A DNA stretch of 23,226 nt from Lachnospiraceae bacterium UBA2734 (lineage in GTDB: Bacteria > Bacillota > Clostridia > Lachnospirales > Lachnospiraceae). Below the pieces are notes generated by a model that worked only from the letters and a program-made list of their open reading frames with translations, ran no database searches and was not told the DNA's origin. Within the stretch, counting starts at the first letter, position 1; the number at the start of each line of letters is the position of its first letter. A program made the translations under genes and the position numbers. Location of the stretch: contig DEKA01000021.1 in NCBI GenBank assembly GCA_002353635.1, forward strand, positions 2,026 through 25,251, in the 5' to 3' direction. Shown one piece after another: positions 13,214 to 20,542 of this stretch.

Positions 13214-15101
13214 CCGTCTGCTCCTGCGCTGCCGCACTGCCGTCTGTCTGCGAAGCAGCTCCTGCTGCATCCGCACTGCCATCCGCAGAAGATGCGGCCG
13301 ATGAGCTGTCTGCTGAGGCAGATGCAGCATCCGCGCTGCCATCCGCAGAGGAAGCCGCCGCAGAACTGTCTGCCTGGGAGGCAGCAGCGCTGCTATCCGT
13401 TGAAGATGCCGAAGCGCTCCCTGTGCTCTGTGCCACTGCCGCATTGGCTGCTGCCTGTGCAGCCTCCATAGCCGAATTCGTATCCTGTCCTGCTGCCAGT
13501 GCCGCTGCGTATGCATCCTGTGCCGCCTTCTGTGCCGCCGCCGCAGCATCCGCAGCTGACGTACCGGCCGAAGAAGCAGCGTTCTTTGCATTGGCCGCCG
13601 CTGTCCGGATCGCGCTCACATCCCCGGACTCGATGGCCGCCTGCAGCTCAGAGGTCACCGTACCGGCCGTTCCTACCGTCACAATCTCGGGCGTCATCTG
13701 ATATGTACTCTTATTGAAAACTTCACGGCTGACTTGTTTTCCATTCTCCGTCACGATCTTCCAGAGCTGAGCCGTATAGCCGGTGTGTCCGGCCGTCTCG
13801 CTGACATAGCCCACCGGCTGGCTTGCATCTGTCTTAACCTTTGTGCCTTCGGAAGGCGTAGTTGTAAGTGTCTCGCTCTCGAAGCTGACCTTGCGGCCCG
13901 CATCTCTTGTCTCCACGCCATAGATATTGAAGGTGATCTGCCCGCCGTCTGCATACCCTGCAATGTAGATGGGATCCTGCAGGTTGTTGACGAACTTCAG
14001 GTCCATCCCGGAGGATTCGGCAATTGCAGCATCCTCTGAAGGGTCTACATAGCCTACGATCATGGAATGGTTGGATCTCGCCGTCACCTTCAGCTCAGCC
14101 CTGATCACAGCATTGTACAGTGTCGTGGAAACCTGGCAGATGCCGCCGCCGAAGCTCTCAACGACCTCATCGCCAAGATAGGATCCTGCCAGCGCATAGC
14201 CGTTCTCCTCTGTAAAAGGCGTGATGTGCTGCAGAACAGAGAACTCCTCACCCGGATAGAGTGTCGTCCCGTTGATGAGCGAGCACCCGTTGGCGATGTT
14301 TTGTTTTCTCGCTGCATTGGACGTCGAGTAATAGGTCGTAAATGTACCGAGCAGATCCTTCACCTTGGAGAGTTCCTCGGTCGATCCCTTTGGCTGCTGC
14401 TCCTCCACATCGAGATCAAGGTCGACGTCGCTCCCGTTCCAGTCTGTCGTCAGGGTGGTATAGATCTTGTCCGCCGATGCATCCTCATCCACGACATAGC
14501 CTGTCTGCCCGCCTACAATGGTGAAGGCACCGTTCTCTCTCTTGAGTGAGGCATTCTGCGCCTCCTGATTAAATGCCTCGCAGTTGTTCTTAATGAAGGC
14601 AAGAATCTTATCCTTGCTGAAATCCGTCTTGATCGTGAAGGCAGCGCCGTCGTGTGCAAGATCCTTCTCTTGCTTGTACCGCGCTATGATGTTGCATGCC
14701 CTTCCATAGTCCATGATCTGGTCGACGACATCCGTATTGGACCATGTCATCCCAAGATTCCCGGCGCTGACGGTGACCTTCTGGTCGTCCTCTCTGCCGT
14801 GGATGGTCACAGTGGCGTTTTTCATCTTATCTGCGATTTCCTGCGCCTTCGCTGTCAGTTCGTCCCTTGTAAGGCCGGAGACATCCTCTCCTTCAAGCGT
14901 GATGCCCTTCTGCACCGTATCTGATCTCTCTGCTTCTTTGGAAGATGAAGCCGCTTCTGTCTGCGCCTCGGAAGCATCTTCCGCCGCTGAGGTTTCTGCC
15001 GCATTTACGGACAGAGCCATCGGCAGAACCATTGCGGCAATCAGTATGATCACAATGATGGCCGCCAGAATCTGTTTAGTCTTTTTATTCATATGAAACA
15101 T
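13188..15101 (-). CDS. VanW-family wall-associated protein with YoaR-like domain and Ala/Ser-rich tail
   Basis: The 637-residue protein has a short N-terminal membrane or signal segment (about 9-33, ending SVNAAE), a Ser/Glu-rich linker (35-62), a YoaR-type putative peptidoglycan-binding domain (about 65-235), a VanW domain (about 255-390, with GGGICQVSTTLYNAVIRAEL and NHSMIVGYVDPSEDAAI) and a G5-like segment (about 405-475). VanW occurs in some vancomycin-resistance clusters but its biochemical role is unknown, and no van genes are here. The last 155 residues are almost only Ala, Ser, Gly, Asp and Gln, with SSADGSADAA repeated at a 20-residue period. The ATG at 15101 lies 13 nt after GGAGG, a long spacing. 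It is exported, probably anchored by its N-terminus, and coupled to the AIR-synthase-like gene. Confidence 0.9.
   Translation of the reverse strand: MFHMNKKTKQILAAIIVIILIAAMVLPMALSVNAAETSAAEDASEAQTEAASSSKEAERSDTVQKGITLEGEDVSGLTRDELTAKAQEIADKMKNATVTIHGREDDQKVTVSAGNLGMTWSNTDVVDQIMDYGRACNIIARYKQEKDLAHDGAAFTIKTDFSKDKILAFIKNNCEAFNQEAQNASLKRENGAFTIVGGQTGYVVDEDASADKIYTTLTTDWNGSDVDLDLDVEEQQPKGSTEELSKVKDLLGTFTTYYSTSNAARKQNIANGCSLINGTTLYPGEEFSVLQHITPFTEENGYALAGSYLGDEVVESFGGGICQVSTTLYNAVIRAELKVTARSNHSMIVGYVDPSEDAAIAESSGMDLKFVNNLQDPIYIAGYADGGQITFNIYGVETRDAGRKVSFESETLTTTPSEGTKVKTDASQPVGYVSETAGHTGYTAQLWKIVTENGKQVSREVFNKSTYQMTPEIVTVGTAGTVTSELQAAIESGDVSAIRTAAANAKNAASSAGTSAADAAAAAQKAAQDAYAAALAAGQDTNSAMEAAQAAANAAVAQSTGSASASSTDSSAAASQADSSAAASSADGSADAASASADSSSAASSADGSADAAGAASQTDGSAAAQEQTDGNAASNG
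13267..13360. repeat. 60-bp direct repeat within the VanW tail
   Basis: Two near-identical blocks beginning gcatccgc.ctgccatccgcaga at 13267 and 13327 repeat at a 60-bp period and encode SSADGSADAA twice. Such in-frame repeats can expand or contract by slippage or recombination and change tail length between strains. Confidence 0.6.
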
Positions 15102-15131
15102 CGCTGTCCCATGTCCTCCAAAAATGTAATT

Positions 15132-15178
15132 GTTCAGCCCTCCGGAAACTCAAAATTTCGGACGGAAGGCCCGCCTGC
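15132..15178. repeat. dispersed palindromic element, copy A
   Basis: This stretch of about 47 bp, starting GTTCAGCCCTCCGG and containing CAAAATTTCGGACGG, aligns over its length with copy B at 16026-16076 at roughly 80% identity by eye. It lies in the probable 5' leader of the VanW gene. The inner pairing (TCCG/CGGA) is kept but the outer GCTGAAC arm of copy B is decayed here. Confidence 0.55.
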
Positions 15179-15247
15179 CAGACAGAGGATCTTTCGCCAA
15201 TCCCTGCACCTGTCTGGTCTGATATAGCGTGAATGCGATATCATTAC

Positions 15248-15277
15248 ATTATAGTTTGACGGGGACATCTTTGGCAA
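15248..15277 (-). promoter_or_regulatory. probable promoter of the VanW-AIR synthase genes
   Basis: On the minus strand TTGCCA (15272-15277, five of six consensus bases) and a perfect TATAAT (15248-15253) are 18 bp apart. Transcription near 15240 would give a leader of about 140 nt that includes palindromic element A. Confidence 0.6.
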
Positions 15278-15282
15278 GGATG

Positions 15283-15291
15283 TGCTATGAT
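15283..15291 (+). promoter_or_regulatory. extended -10 promoter of the greA-like gene
   Basis: The plus strand carries TGCTATGAT, an extended -10. It overlaps no gene and faces away from the VanW promoter. The leader before the GreA-type start at 15431 would be about 130 nt. No clear -35 is present. Confidence 0.35.
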
Positions 15292-15430
15292 GGGACAAAG
15301 GCCGGGCTATTCCCGTTTCTGATACGAAAACGGAAGGTATCGCCGACAGGAAAAAGAATGGAGCCGGGTTTGAACGATCATGCTGATACATGTTCCTTCA
15401 GACTGAAGGCACGGCACAGGAAGGATATTT

Positions 15431-15937
15431 ATGGGACAGCGTCTGACAAAAGGAGATGTTAAAAAGATCGAGGAGGAGATCGAGCACCGCAAGGTGGATC
15501 TGCGCCCCCAGCTCACGAAGGCAGTTGCCGAGGCCGCCGCGCAGGGAGACCGCTCCGAGAATTTTGAATATTATGCCGCCAAGAAGGAGAACAACCACAA
15601 CAACAGCCGGATCCGCTATCTGGAGAGAGTTCTCCGCACAGCGACGATTATTGACGAGGATGACACCGCTGAGGATGAGGTGAGCGTGGATAAGGATGTC
15701 CGCGTCTATTTTGTCGATGACGACGAAGAGGACACCTACACGATCGTGACACCGATCCGCGCGGACGTTCTCCACAACATCATCAGCATTGAATCGCCGA
15801 TCGGAAGGGCTCTTCTTCACCATAAGGTCGGCGATACAGTCACGGTGAAGGCAAACGACAACACCTCCTACCCGCTGAAGATTCTTGAGATCAAAGATTC
15901 CGCATCCGCGGGTGATCTGAACATCAGGAAATTCTGA
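15431..15937 (+). CDS. greA: GreA/GreB-family transcription elongation factor
   Basis: Gre factors enter the secondary channel of RNA polymerase and stimulate cleavage of backtracked RNA. The 168-residue protein has the N-terminal coiled coil (about 1-72) with the tip sequence AAAQGDRSENFEYYAAKKE, where D40 and E43 match the catalytic D41 and E44 of E. coli GreA. The C-terminal FKBP-like domain holds ISIESPIGRALLHHKVGDTV (118-137). AGGAAGG stands before the ATG at good spacing. An unusually acidic stretch (DEDDTAEDEVSVDKD, FVDDDEEDTY) joins the two domains. It may be a second, divergent Gre protein rather than the housekeeping GreA; the rest of the genome would decide. A strong terminator follows. 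Confidence 0.88.
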   Translation: MGQRLTKGDVKKIEEEIEHRKVDLRPQLTKAVAEAAAQGDRSENFEYYAAKKENNHNNSRIRYLERVLRTATIIDEDDTAEDEVSVDKDVRVYFVDDDEEDTYTIVTPIRADVLHNIISIESPIGRALLHHKVGDTVTVKANDNTSYPLKILEIKDSASAGDLNIRKF

Positions 15938-15968
15938 AGGCCAAAAGCACCAGGAAGTTCTGGCAGCC

Positions 15969-16012
15969 AAAAGGGTGTCCGGGCGGCGGAACCGCCGTTC
16001 GGACACCCTTTT
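15969..16012. terminator. bidirectional terminator
   Basis: AAAAGGGTGTCCG and CGGACACCCTTTT form a perfect 13-bp stem; inside it GGCGG pairs with CCGCC. It lies between convergent genes (GreA-type and SGNH hydrolase) and has A and T runs at both ends, so it should stop transcription both ways. TTTTG follows on the plus strand. Confidence 0.9.
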
Positions 16013-16025
16013 GTTGTTGGTAACT

Positions 16026-16076
16026 GTTCAGCATCCCCCGAAAACACAAAGATTTCGGATGGGAAGCCCGCTGAAC
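16026..16076. repeat. dispersed palindromic element, copy B
   Basis: This 51-bp element has outer arms GTTCAGC (16026-16032) and GCTGAAC (16070-16076) and an inner stem CCGAAA/TTTCGG. It closely resembles copy A at 15132-15178. It lies between the bidirectional terminator and the stop codon of the SGNH hydrolase gene, so it is not needed as a terminator there. Confidence 0.6.
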
Positions 16077-16085
16077 AAGTTACTG

Positions 16086-17348
16086 TCATTTCTTGGCTCT
16101 GCTCTGCCAGTCTATCTCCGTTACATCCTCCTCCTGGCCGACATCATAGCCCATGGCAATGATGATCTTGCGCGCAAGTCTCTTGGCGTAGAGAACGCGC
16201 CCTGCGCTGTTCATATGGATGCCGTCGAGCAGGTACTGCTTCGCGGTCAGACTGTTGATGTCAAGATAATAATAGGCATTCATGACATCCGCATCCCCGT
16301 TCATGCCCTCCACCACATTCTGTGCCGCATCCACATAGTTGGTGACTGTGCCGACGCCGTTGCTGAGGATATTGCCGTCACCCAGGTATTCGCCTGTTCC
16401 GGAAGCAAAGAACTGGCAGTATGTGGGCGTTGCAACCACGATCTTTGCCTTGGGGAAATACTTGCGCAGTGTACTGATGCAGTATGTGAGCGCACCGCGG
16501 TAGCTCCGCACATCCAGTGCATTGCTGTCATTTGAGAGCGGGATCTTGTTCAGGTAATCATTGATGCCGTACTCCAGCACAAAGACATCTGTCTTGGAAA
16601 AATCGCAGTCCTCGTATACCTTTTTGGTATAAGGAAGATTATGGCTGTCGAGAATGCTGGACGGCACCTTACCTGCTGCCAGCTGCACCATGCCGGCACC
16701 GCCGACGGACTCCCACTTATCACCGCTGTCACTCCCCTCTGTCTGGGTTACGGCGGCGCAGGTGCCGCCGATCGCCAGGTTGTAGACATTGGCATTGCAG
16801 TACTGCTTCAGAAGATAAGCCAGGCCGTTCTTGCCGCGGAAATTCCCGAACTGGGAATCTCCCATGACAACAATCTGCATCACAGCCTTGTCATTGTCAT
16901 AAGTGGGCGCAGAGCCGTCGTCAGCGCTCTCTTCCTTTGCCTCTGTTGTCTTTGCGTTGTCGATCTGTGAAGGATCTGCCTCACTCTGTCCTTCGCCCTC
17001 GTGATCGCCTATATCATACTGCGCTGCAGCCTCTTCGGCTTCCGTCCCCGCCTCTGCTGCAGCTTCCGTGTCGGCATCTCCGGGAGTCTCCGCATCCGCA
17101 GTGTCCTCGCTCTGTGCCTGTTCGGACTGGGATGTCCCCGCCTGGCTGTCCGCTGAGGATGCTGCAGAGGCGCCGCTCTGCGCAGATGTATCTCCTGATG
17201 CTGCAATGGTCTGCGCCGCCTGTGAAGATGCTGTTCCTGCACTCCTCCCGGCGTGCCTTCCCATCACATATCCGCCGGCAAGCCCAATGATCAGCGCAGC
17301 TGCGATCGCGCCGATCAGGATTGCCTGTAATTTCTGTCTGTCCTTCAT
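16086..17348 (-). CDS. membrane-anchored SGNH/GDSL hydrolase
   Basis: The 420-residue protein has an uncleaved-looking N-terminal membrane anchor (about 8-30), a low-complexity linker rich in Ala, Ser, Glu and Gln (31-150), and a SGNH hydrolase domain. Catalytic blocks are VMGDSQ (S165), the glycine block IGGTC (193-197), GIND (N263) and DGIHMN (D375, H378), so the enzyme should be active, probably as a deacetylase or esterase on wall or extracellular polysaccharide. The start at 17348 (MKDRQKLQA) has AAGGGA 7 nt upstream; a longer frame to 17414 has no such site. It lies 114 bp after the VWA protein gene on the same strand and faces a strong terminator. The substrate is unknown. Confidence 0.9.
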   Translation of the reverse strand: MKDRQKLQAILIGAIAAALIIGLAGGYVMGRHAGRSAGTASSQAAQTIAASGDTSAQSGASAASSADSQAGTSQSEQAQSEDTADAETPGDADTEAAAEAGTEAEEAAAQYDIGDHEGEGQSEADPSQIDNAKTTEAKEESADDGSAPTYDNDKAVMQIVVMGDSQFGNFRGKNGLAYLLKQYCNANVYNLAIGGTCAAVTQTEGSDSGDKWESVGGAGMVQLAAGKVPSSILDSHNLPYTKKVYEDCDFSKTDVFVLEYGINDYLNKIPLSNDSNALDVRSYRGALTYCISTLRKYFPKAKIVVATPTYCQFFASGTGEYLGDGNILSNGVGTVTNYVDAAQNVVEGMNGDADVMNAYYYLDINSLTAKQYLLDGIHMNSAGRVLYAKRLARKIIIAMGYDVGQEEDVTEIDWQSRAKK

Positions 17349-17404
17349 ATAAGAATCCCTTCTGTGCTGAATAGATACATAGTCCTTCAACAACTGTATC
17401 ATCA

Positions 17405-17413
17405 AGAATAGCA
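17405..17413 (-). promoter_or_regulatory. possible extended -10 promoter of the SGNH hydrolase gene
   Basis: The minus strand reads TGCTATTCT in the gap after the VWA gene, an extended -10 with a leader of about 50 nt. No consensus -35 is present, so the SGNH gene could also be read through from the VWA promoter. Confidence 0.3.
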
Positions 17414-17462
17414 CAAAAAGAATTTTCTGCCCATCCTGCGCGCCTTTGTATTAACGCTAGTA

Positions 17463-20168
17463 TCAACGGAAACGGAGCTTTCTGCAAAGCCCCCAGAGAA
17501 AGAGTCCCCCTGCACTGAGAATCATGACCGCCTCGCACAGATACATCGCCGCCTCATCTCCTGTAAGGGGACTCAGAGCACCCGTTGAACCGGCAATGTC
17601 CTTTTCGCCTGCCTGCCCCTGCATACCGTCATCTCCTGCATCGGAGAGCAAAACGGGATTCGACACCGCAGGCTGCTCCTGCGCACCTGACTTCTGCACC
17701 GCTCCATTCTGCGACACAGTCACCTGTACAGGCGTGCTCCCGCTGCCCTGACTGCCCTTTTCCTCATTTCCACCATGATGGCGGCGGTGACGTCTGCTGC
17801 CGCTGTCTTTTGTCTCCTCCTTCGCTTTTTCCTGTGTATGATCTTCTCCGTCTTTGTTCTCATCCTCTCCATTTCCTTCATCAACAGAATGGATGAGAAA
17901 GGCTGCATCTTTGCTGCCTTGATTGTTGCACGAGGATCTGACGCAGCTGCGCCTGTAATCTGTCCAGTCTGAAATATCAAACGGGCTGCTGACCGAACCG
18001 CTCTCCGCACCTTCCCGCAGCAGATGAAGAGATACCGGAATATCCCCTGCGGTGTCTATATATTTTCTGCCGTTCTCTTCCCTGCAGCCGGACAATACAG
18101 CCGTCCGATAGATCACATAAGGCTCATTAGAGGGATCAGAAACTGTGTCGTCATCACAGATCCAATCGATGGACGCAAAGTGCGGTCCAAGCGCACCGAC
18201 CTCCGTCAGGTCTCCTTCCTGCAGATCGATCTCTTCGCCTCTTGTCTGCACACTGTCCTTTAATGCGAGTACCGGATGATAGATATGCACCTCTGCGGAG
18301 CTCTCTCTTTTCTCTTCCTTTACGCTTCCCTCCTTTACCGGAGTTATCCTGCATTCTATATCATAGCGTCCGCATTTCTCCGCCGTCGTTTCCTTCATCT
18401 GCCATGTGCACGCATCTGCACTGACCCCCGCCGGAATGAGCAGCGTCCCGACCTCTGTGCCCCGCTCATCCTTCAGCGTATATCTGATCTCCACATGGGC
18501 ATTGTTCCTGCCGTCAGGGCGATATCCCTCTCTGAAAACAGTAAGCTCCTGCAACTGCACCTTCTCCGGCACATAAAGGGCCTTGTCCTTCATCGCCACC
18601 TCATAATCGATCGGCAGATCAACTCTGGGCTCCCCGAAAAGGCACGCCGGCTCCTGCGTCTCCTCATTCCTGTAGACACCCGATTCCGGTCCGTTCGTCG
18701 GAATCTGGCTGCCGCCAAATGTCTTTGCAGATTCAATATCAAACTCGACGATGAGCTTCGCGCCGGCATAGTCCTGGTTGTCCGGATGCCCCGCCATACA
18801 CACAAAATGCCGGCTGTAGTCGAATCCCTTCACCCGCACGCTGTGCGCATCCTTGCTGACCTCAAATTCAGCAGGCACCTTCTCCTTCCACCGCAGTGTA
18901 CCGTCACTGACATCCGCCCCGGACGTATATATCTTCACACTTTCGGGATCTCTGATCTCAAAGTCATCAGTGACAAAATCCCGCAGCTGCGCCTCACTCC
19001 CCAGATAGGAGTCAAGAAGTACGGAGCTGTAAGCGAGATCCTCATAAATGCTGACGAGCGCTTCTCCCGACTCTGCCATCGAGTAGTACGTGGCAGGGCC
19101 ATCCCCACCTCCCGAGGTACTGCCTCTGGCGTTTTCATCCTCTGCATCAGGAACATCCATGCTGAGCGCACGCGGATTGTTGCTGCTGATGAGATGGAAG
19201 AACCGGTTTGTCATATTCGTCATATTCTCATCTGTACAGTTTACTCTCTGGTCTTCTCTGTAATAGAGACAAGGGGAGACGTAATAGAAATCCTCATTCT
19301 CTTCTGTGTCCTTCTCATCCTTCTCGTATTCCGGAAGAGGACCCCCTGTATCCGCATAGCAGTTAGGCTCCATGCTGATCGTATAGATCTCTACGCCGCT
19401 CTCCTTGATCCCCTTCGCCGCCTTGATCGCAGCATTGGCGATAGAAGGCTGGAAGCCGTCAATCCGGCTCGGTTGTCCGTCTGTCATCAGAATGACAGAT
19501 TTCTGCCGATCGCTCTTATCATCCCTCTCCAGAATATCGGCCGCAGCTTCCATGGCACAGTCAATTCTTGTGCTGCCATCTGCCGGGAGTGCATCGATGA
19601 TCCCGTTCAACTTCTCCCGATTATCCGCCGTCACCGGCGTCAGATCCTGCAGAATTCTTGTGTCGTCATCGTCAGCGAACTGCACCAGAGCGATCCGGCT
19701 CTGCTGATCCGCCTCCACGCCTTCATTGCATTCACTGATCTTGGCGACGTATTCTCTGGCTGCGATCTGCAGGCTTTCCTGCCTGGAGACACCCGTCTCT
19801 TTTCTCCCTGCAAAGATCTGCATGGAGCCGGAAGTGTCCAGGAGCAGAACGATATCCACAGGATGCACGCCAGGTCTCGTCTCTCCCATAACATAAGATT
19901 CCAACGCAATATGCCAGCTTCCGTTTTCATTCTGTGTGACCGTCTTTTTGAGCTGAAGTCCGTCTGCCTGTGTTATACTGGACATACTTCCGCCGCTCTC
20001 ATTGGCGGCGAATACGGTCCTTCCCTGCACGCACCCGGCACCAAGAATGCCGGCCAGCAGCGCAGCGGCGGCACGCATCCCTCTGCACTTCCTGTTCGCT
20101 CCTGCCTGCACAGACTTTTTTCTCTGCAGGACTTCCCCTTTTCTTTGATACTCCCGGATTTCGCTCAT
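17463..20168 (-). CDS. large surface VWA-domain protein with SPLTG sorting signal
   Basis: The 901-residue protein has a signal peptide (about 27-56, ending VFAAN), a von Willebrand factor A domain (about 100-430) and beta-rich domains of surface adhesins (KGFDYSRHFV typical). The metal-dependent adhesion site is complete: DTSGS (111-115), T200 and D230 (LMTDGQPS). A Cys-containing insert of about 50 residues (NCYADTGG to VNCTDENM) sits in the VWA domain. The C-terminus has a Lys/Glu/His-rich spacer, then SPLTG (866-870), a hydrophobic span and the basic end RKLRFR. That is a cell-wall sorting signal; (S/P)PxTG motifs are used by sortases in Clostridia such as C. difficile. The start at 20168 has AAAGGA 6 nt upstream. 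No sortase gene is in the window. Likely an adhesin or pilus-type tip protein. Confidence 0.9.
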   Translation of the reverse strand: MSEIREYQRKGEVLQRKKSVQAGANRKCRGMRAAAALLAGILGAGCVQGRTVFAANESGGSMSSITQADGLQLKKTVTQNENGSWHIALESYVMGETRPGVHPVDIVLLLDTSGSMQIFAGRKETGVSRQESLQIAAREYVAKISECNEGVEADQQSRIALVQFADDDDTRILQDLTPVTADNREKLNGIIDALPADGSTRIDCAMEAAADILERDDKSDRQKSVILMTDGQPSRIDGFQPSIANAAIKAAKGIKESGVEIYTISMEPNCYADTGGPLPEYEKDEKDTEENEDFYYVSPCLYYREDQRVNCTDENMTNMTNRFFHLISSNNPRALSMDVPDAEDENARGSTSGGGDGPATYYSMAESGEALVSIYEDLAYSSVLLDSYLGSEAQLRDFVTDDFEIRDPESVKIYTSGADVSDGTLRWKEKVPAEFEVSKDAHSVRVKGFDYSRHFVCMAGHPDNQDYAGAKLIVEFDIESAKTFGGSQIPTNGPESGVYRNEETQEPACLFGEPRVDLPIDYEVAMKDKALYVPEKVQLQELTVFREGYRPDGRNNAHVEIRYTLKDERGTEVGTLLIPAGVSADACTWQMKETTAEKCGRYDIECRITPVKEGSVKEEKRESSAEVHIYHPVLALKDSVQTRGEEIDLQEGDLTEVGALGPHFASIDWICDDDTVSDPSNEPYVIYRTAVLSGCREENGRKYIDTAGDIPVSLHLLREGAESGSVSSPFDISDWTDYRRSCVRSSCNNQGSKDAAFLIHSVDEGNGEDENKDGEDHTQEKAKEETKDSGSRRHRRHHGGNEEKGSQGSGSTPVQVTVSQNGAVQKSGAQEQPAVSNPVLLSDAGDDGMQGQAGEKDIAGSTGALSPLTGDEAAMYLCEAVMILSAGGLFLWGLCRKLRFR

Positions 20169-20542
20169 GATCTGTCCTTTCGATGTGACGGACGGCAGGA
20201 CTGCCGCACCATAAAGATGAATAGAAATGATGTTCTGCTCATACTGCCGGACTGTGGATAGGCACAGCTCCTGCGTGTAATAAACCACGGGCAGTCTCCG
20301 CATGCAGAGGCGGAGATACAGCAGAGATGAAATAAAGGTAACTGACGCCGCCGCGAAGAATCGTTTCCCGACACGGCTGCGATATGCATGATTATACCTT
20401 CTTCCCGTCTTCTGCCAATCCATGTGGCAGGAAAGAACGGTATTCCGGCATAAAAATCATTTTTCTTAGAGATCCCTTTTCCAGAAAGAACTTATAACAA
20501 AGCGGCATCGATGCCATAGATTCCTTCAATGAGGTATAAGAA
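20169..20542. other. 374-bp divergent regulatory region between the VWA protein and LytTR genes
   Basis: No convincing gene lies here. The open frame continuing upstream from the VWA start lacks a ribosome binding site. The region holds a minus-strand promoter at 20391-20418 and, for the plus strand, only a weak TATAAC (20493-20498). It is the natural place for LytTR binding sites, but I could not identify paired repeats with confidence. Confidence 0.6.
20391..20418 (-). promoter_or_regulatory. probable promoter of the VWA surface-protein gene
   Basis: On the minus strand TTGGCA (20413-20418, five of six consensus bases) and TATAAT (20391-20396, perfect) are 16 bp apart. Transcription would start near 20384, leaving a leader of about 215 nt before the start codon at 20168, long enough for post-transcriptional control. 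Confidence 0.5.

Noticed and set aside
13214..13591. 126-codon Arg-rich N-terminal extension of the AIR-synthase-like protein
   Set aside because: It is the other frame of the VanW Ala/Ser tail. A good ribosome binding site and family-like start lie at 13213.
13054..13701. 215-codon Ala/Ser-rich open frame on the plus strand
   Set aside because: It is the antisense reading of repetitive GC-rich VanW tail DNA and has no ribosome binding site.
13188..15101. vancomycin-resistance cluster
   Set aside because: VanW-domain proteins are common in Clostridia. No vanA/B ligase, vanH, vanX, vanY or matching two-component pair is beside it.
18276..20261. 661-codon open frame on the plus strand
   Set aside because: It is antisense to the VWA gene, which has a complete adhesion site, signal peptide and sorting signal. 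The plus-strand translation has no recognisable domain and no good ribosome binding site; it is a codon-bias shadow.
20169..20423. 85-codon N-terminal extension of the VWA protein
   Set aside because: The start at 20168 has its own ribosome binding site and puts the signal peptide near the N-terminus; the extension would bury it.
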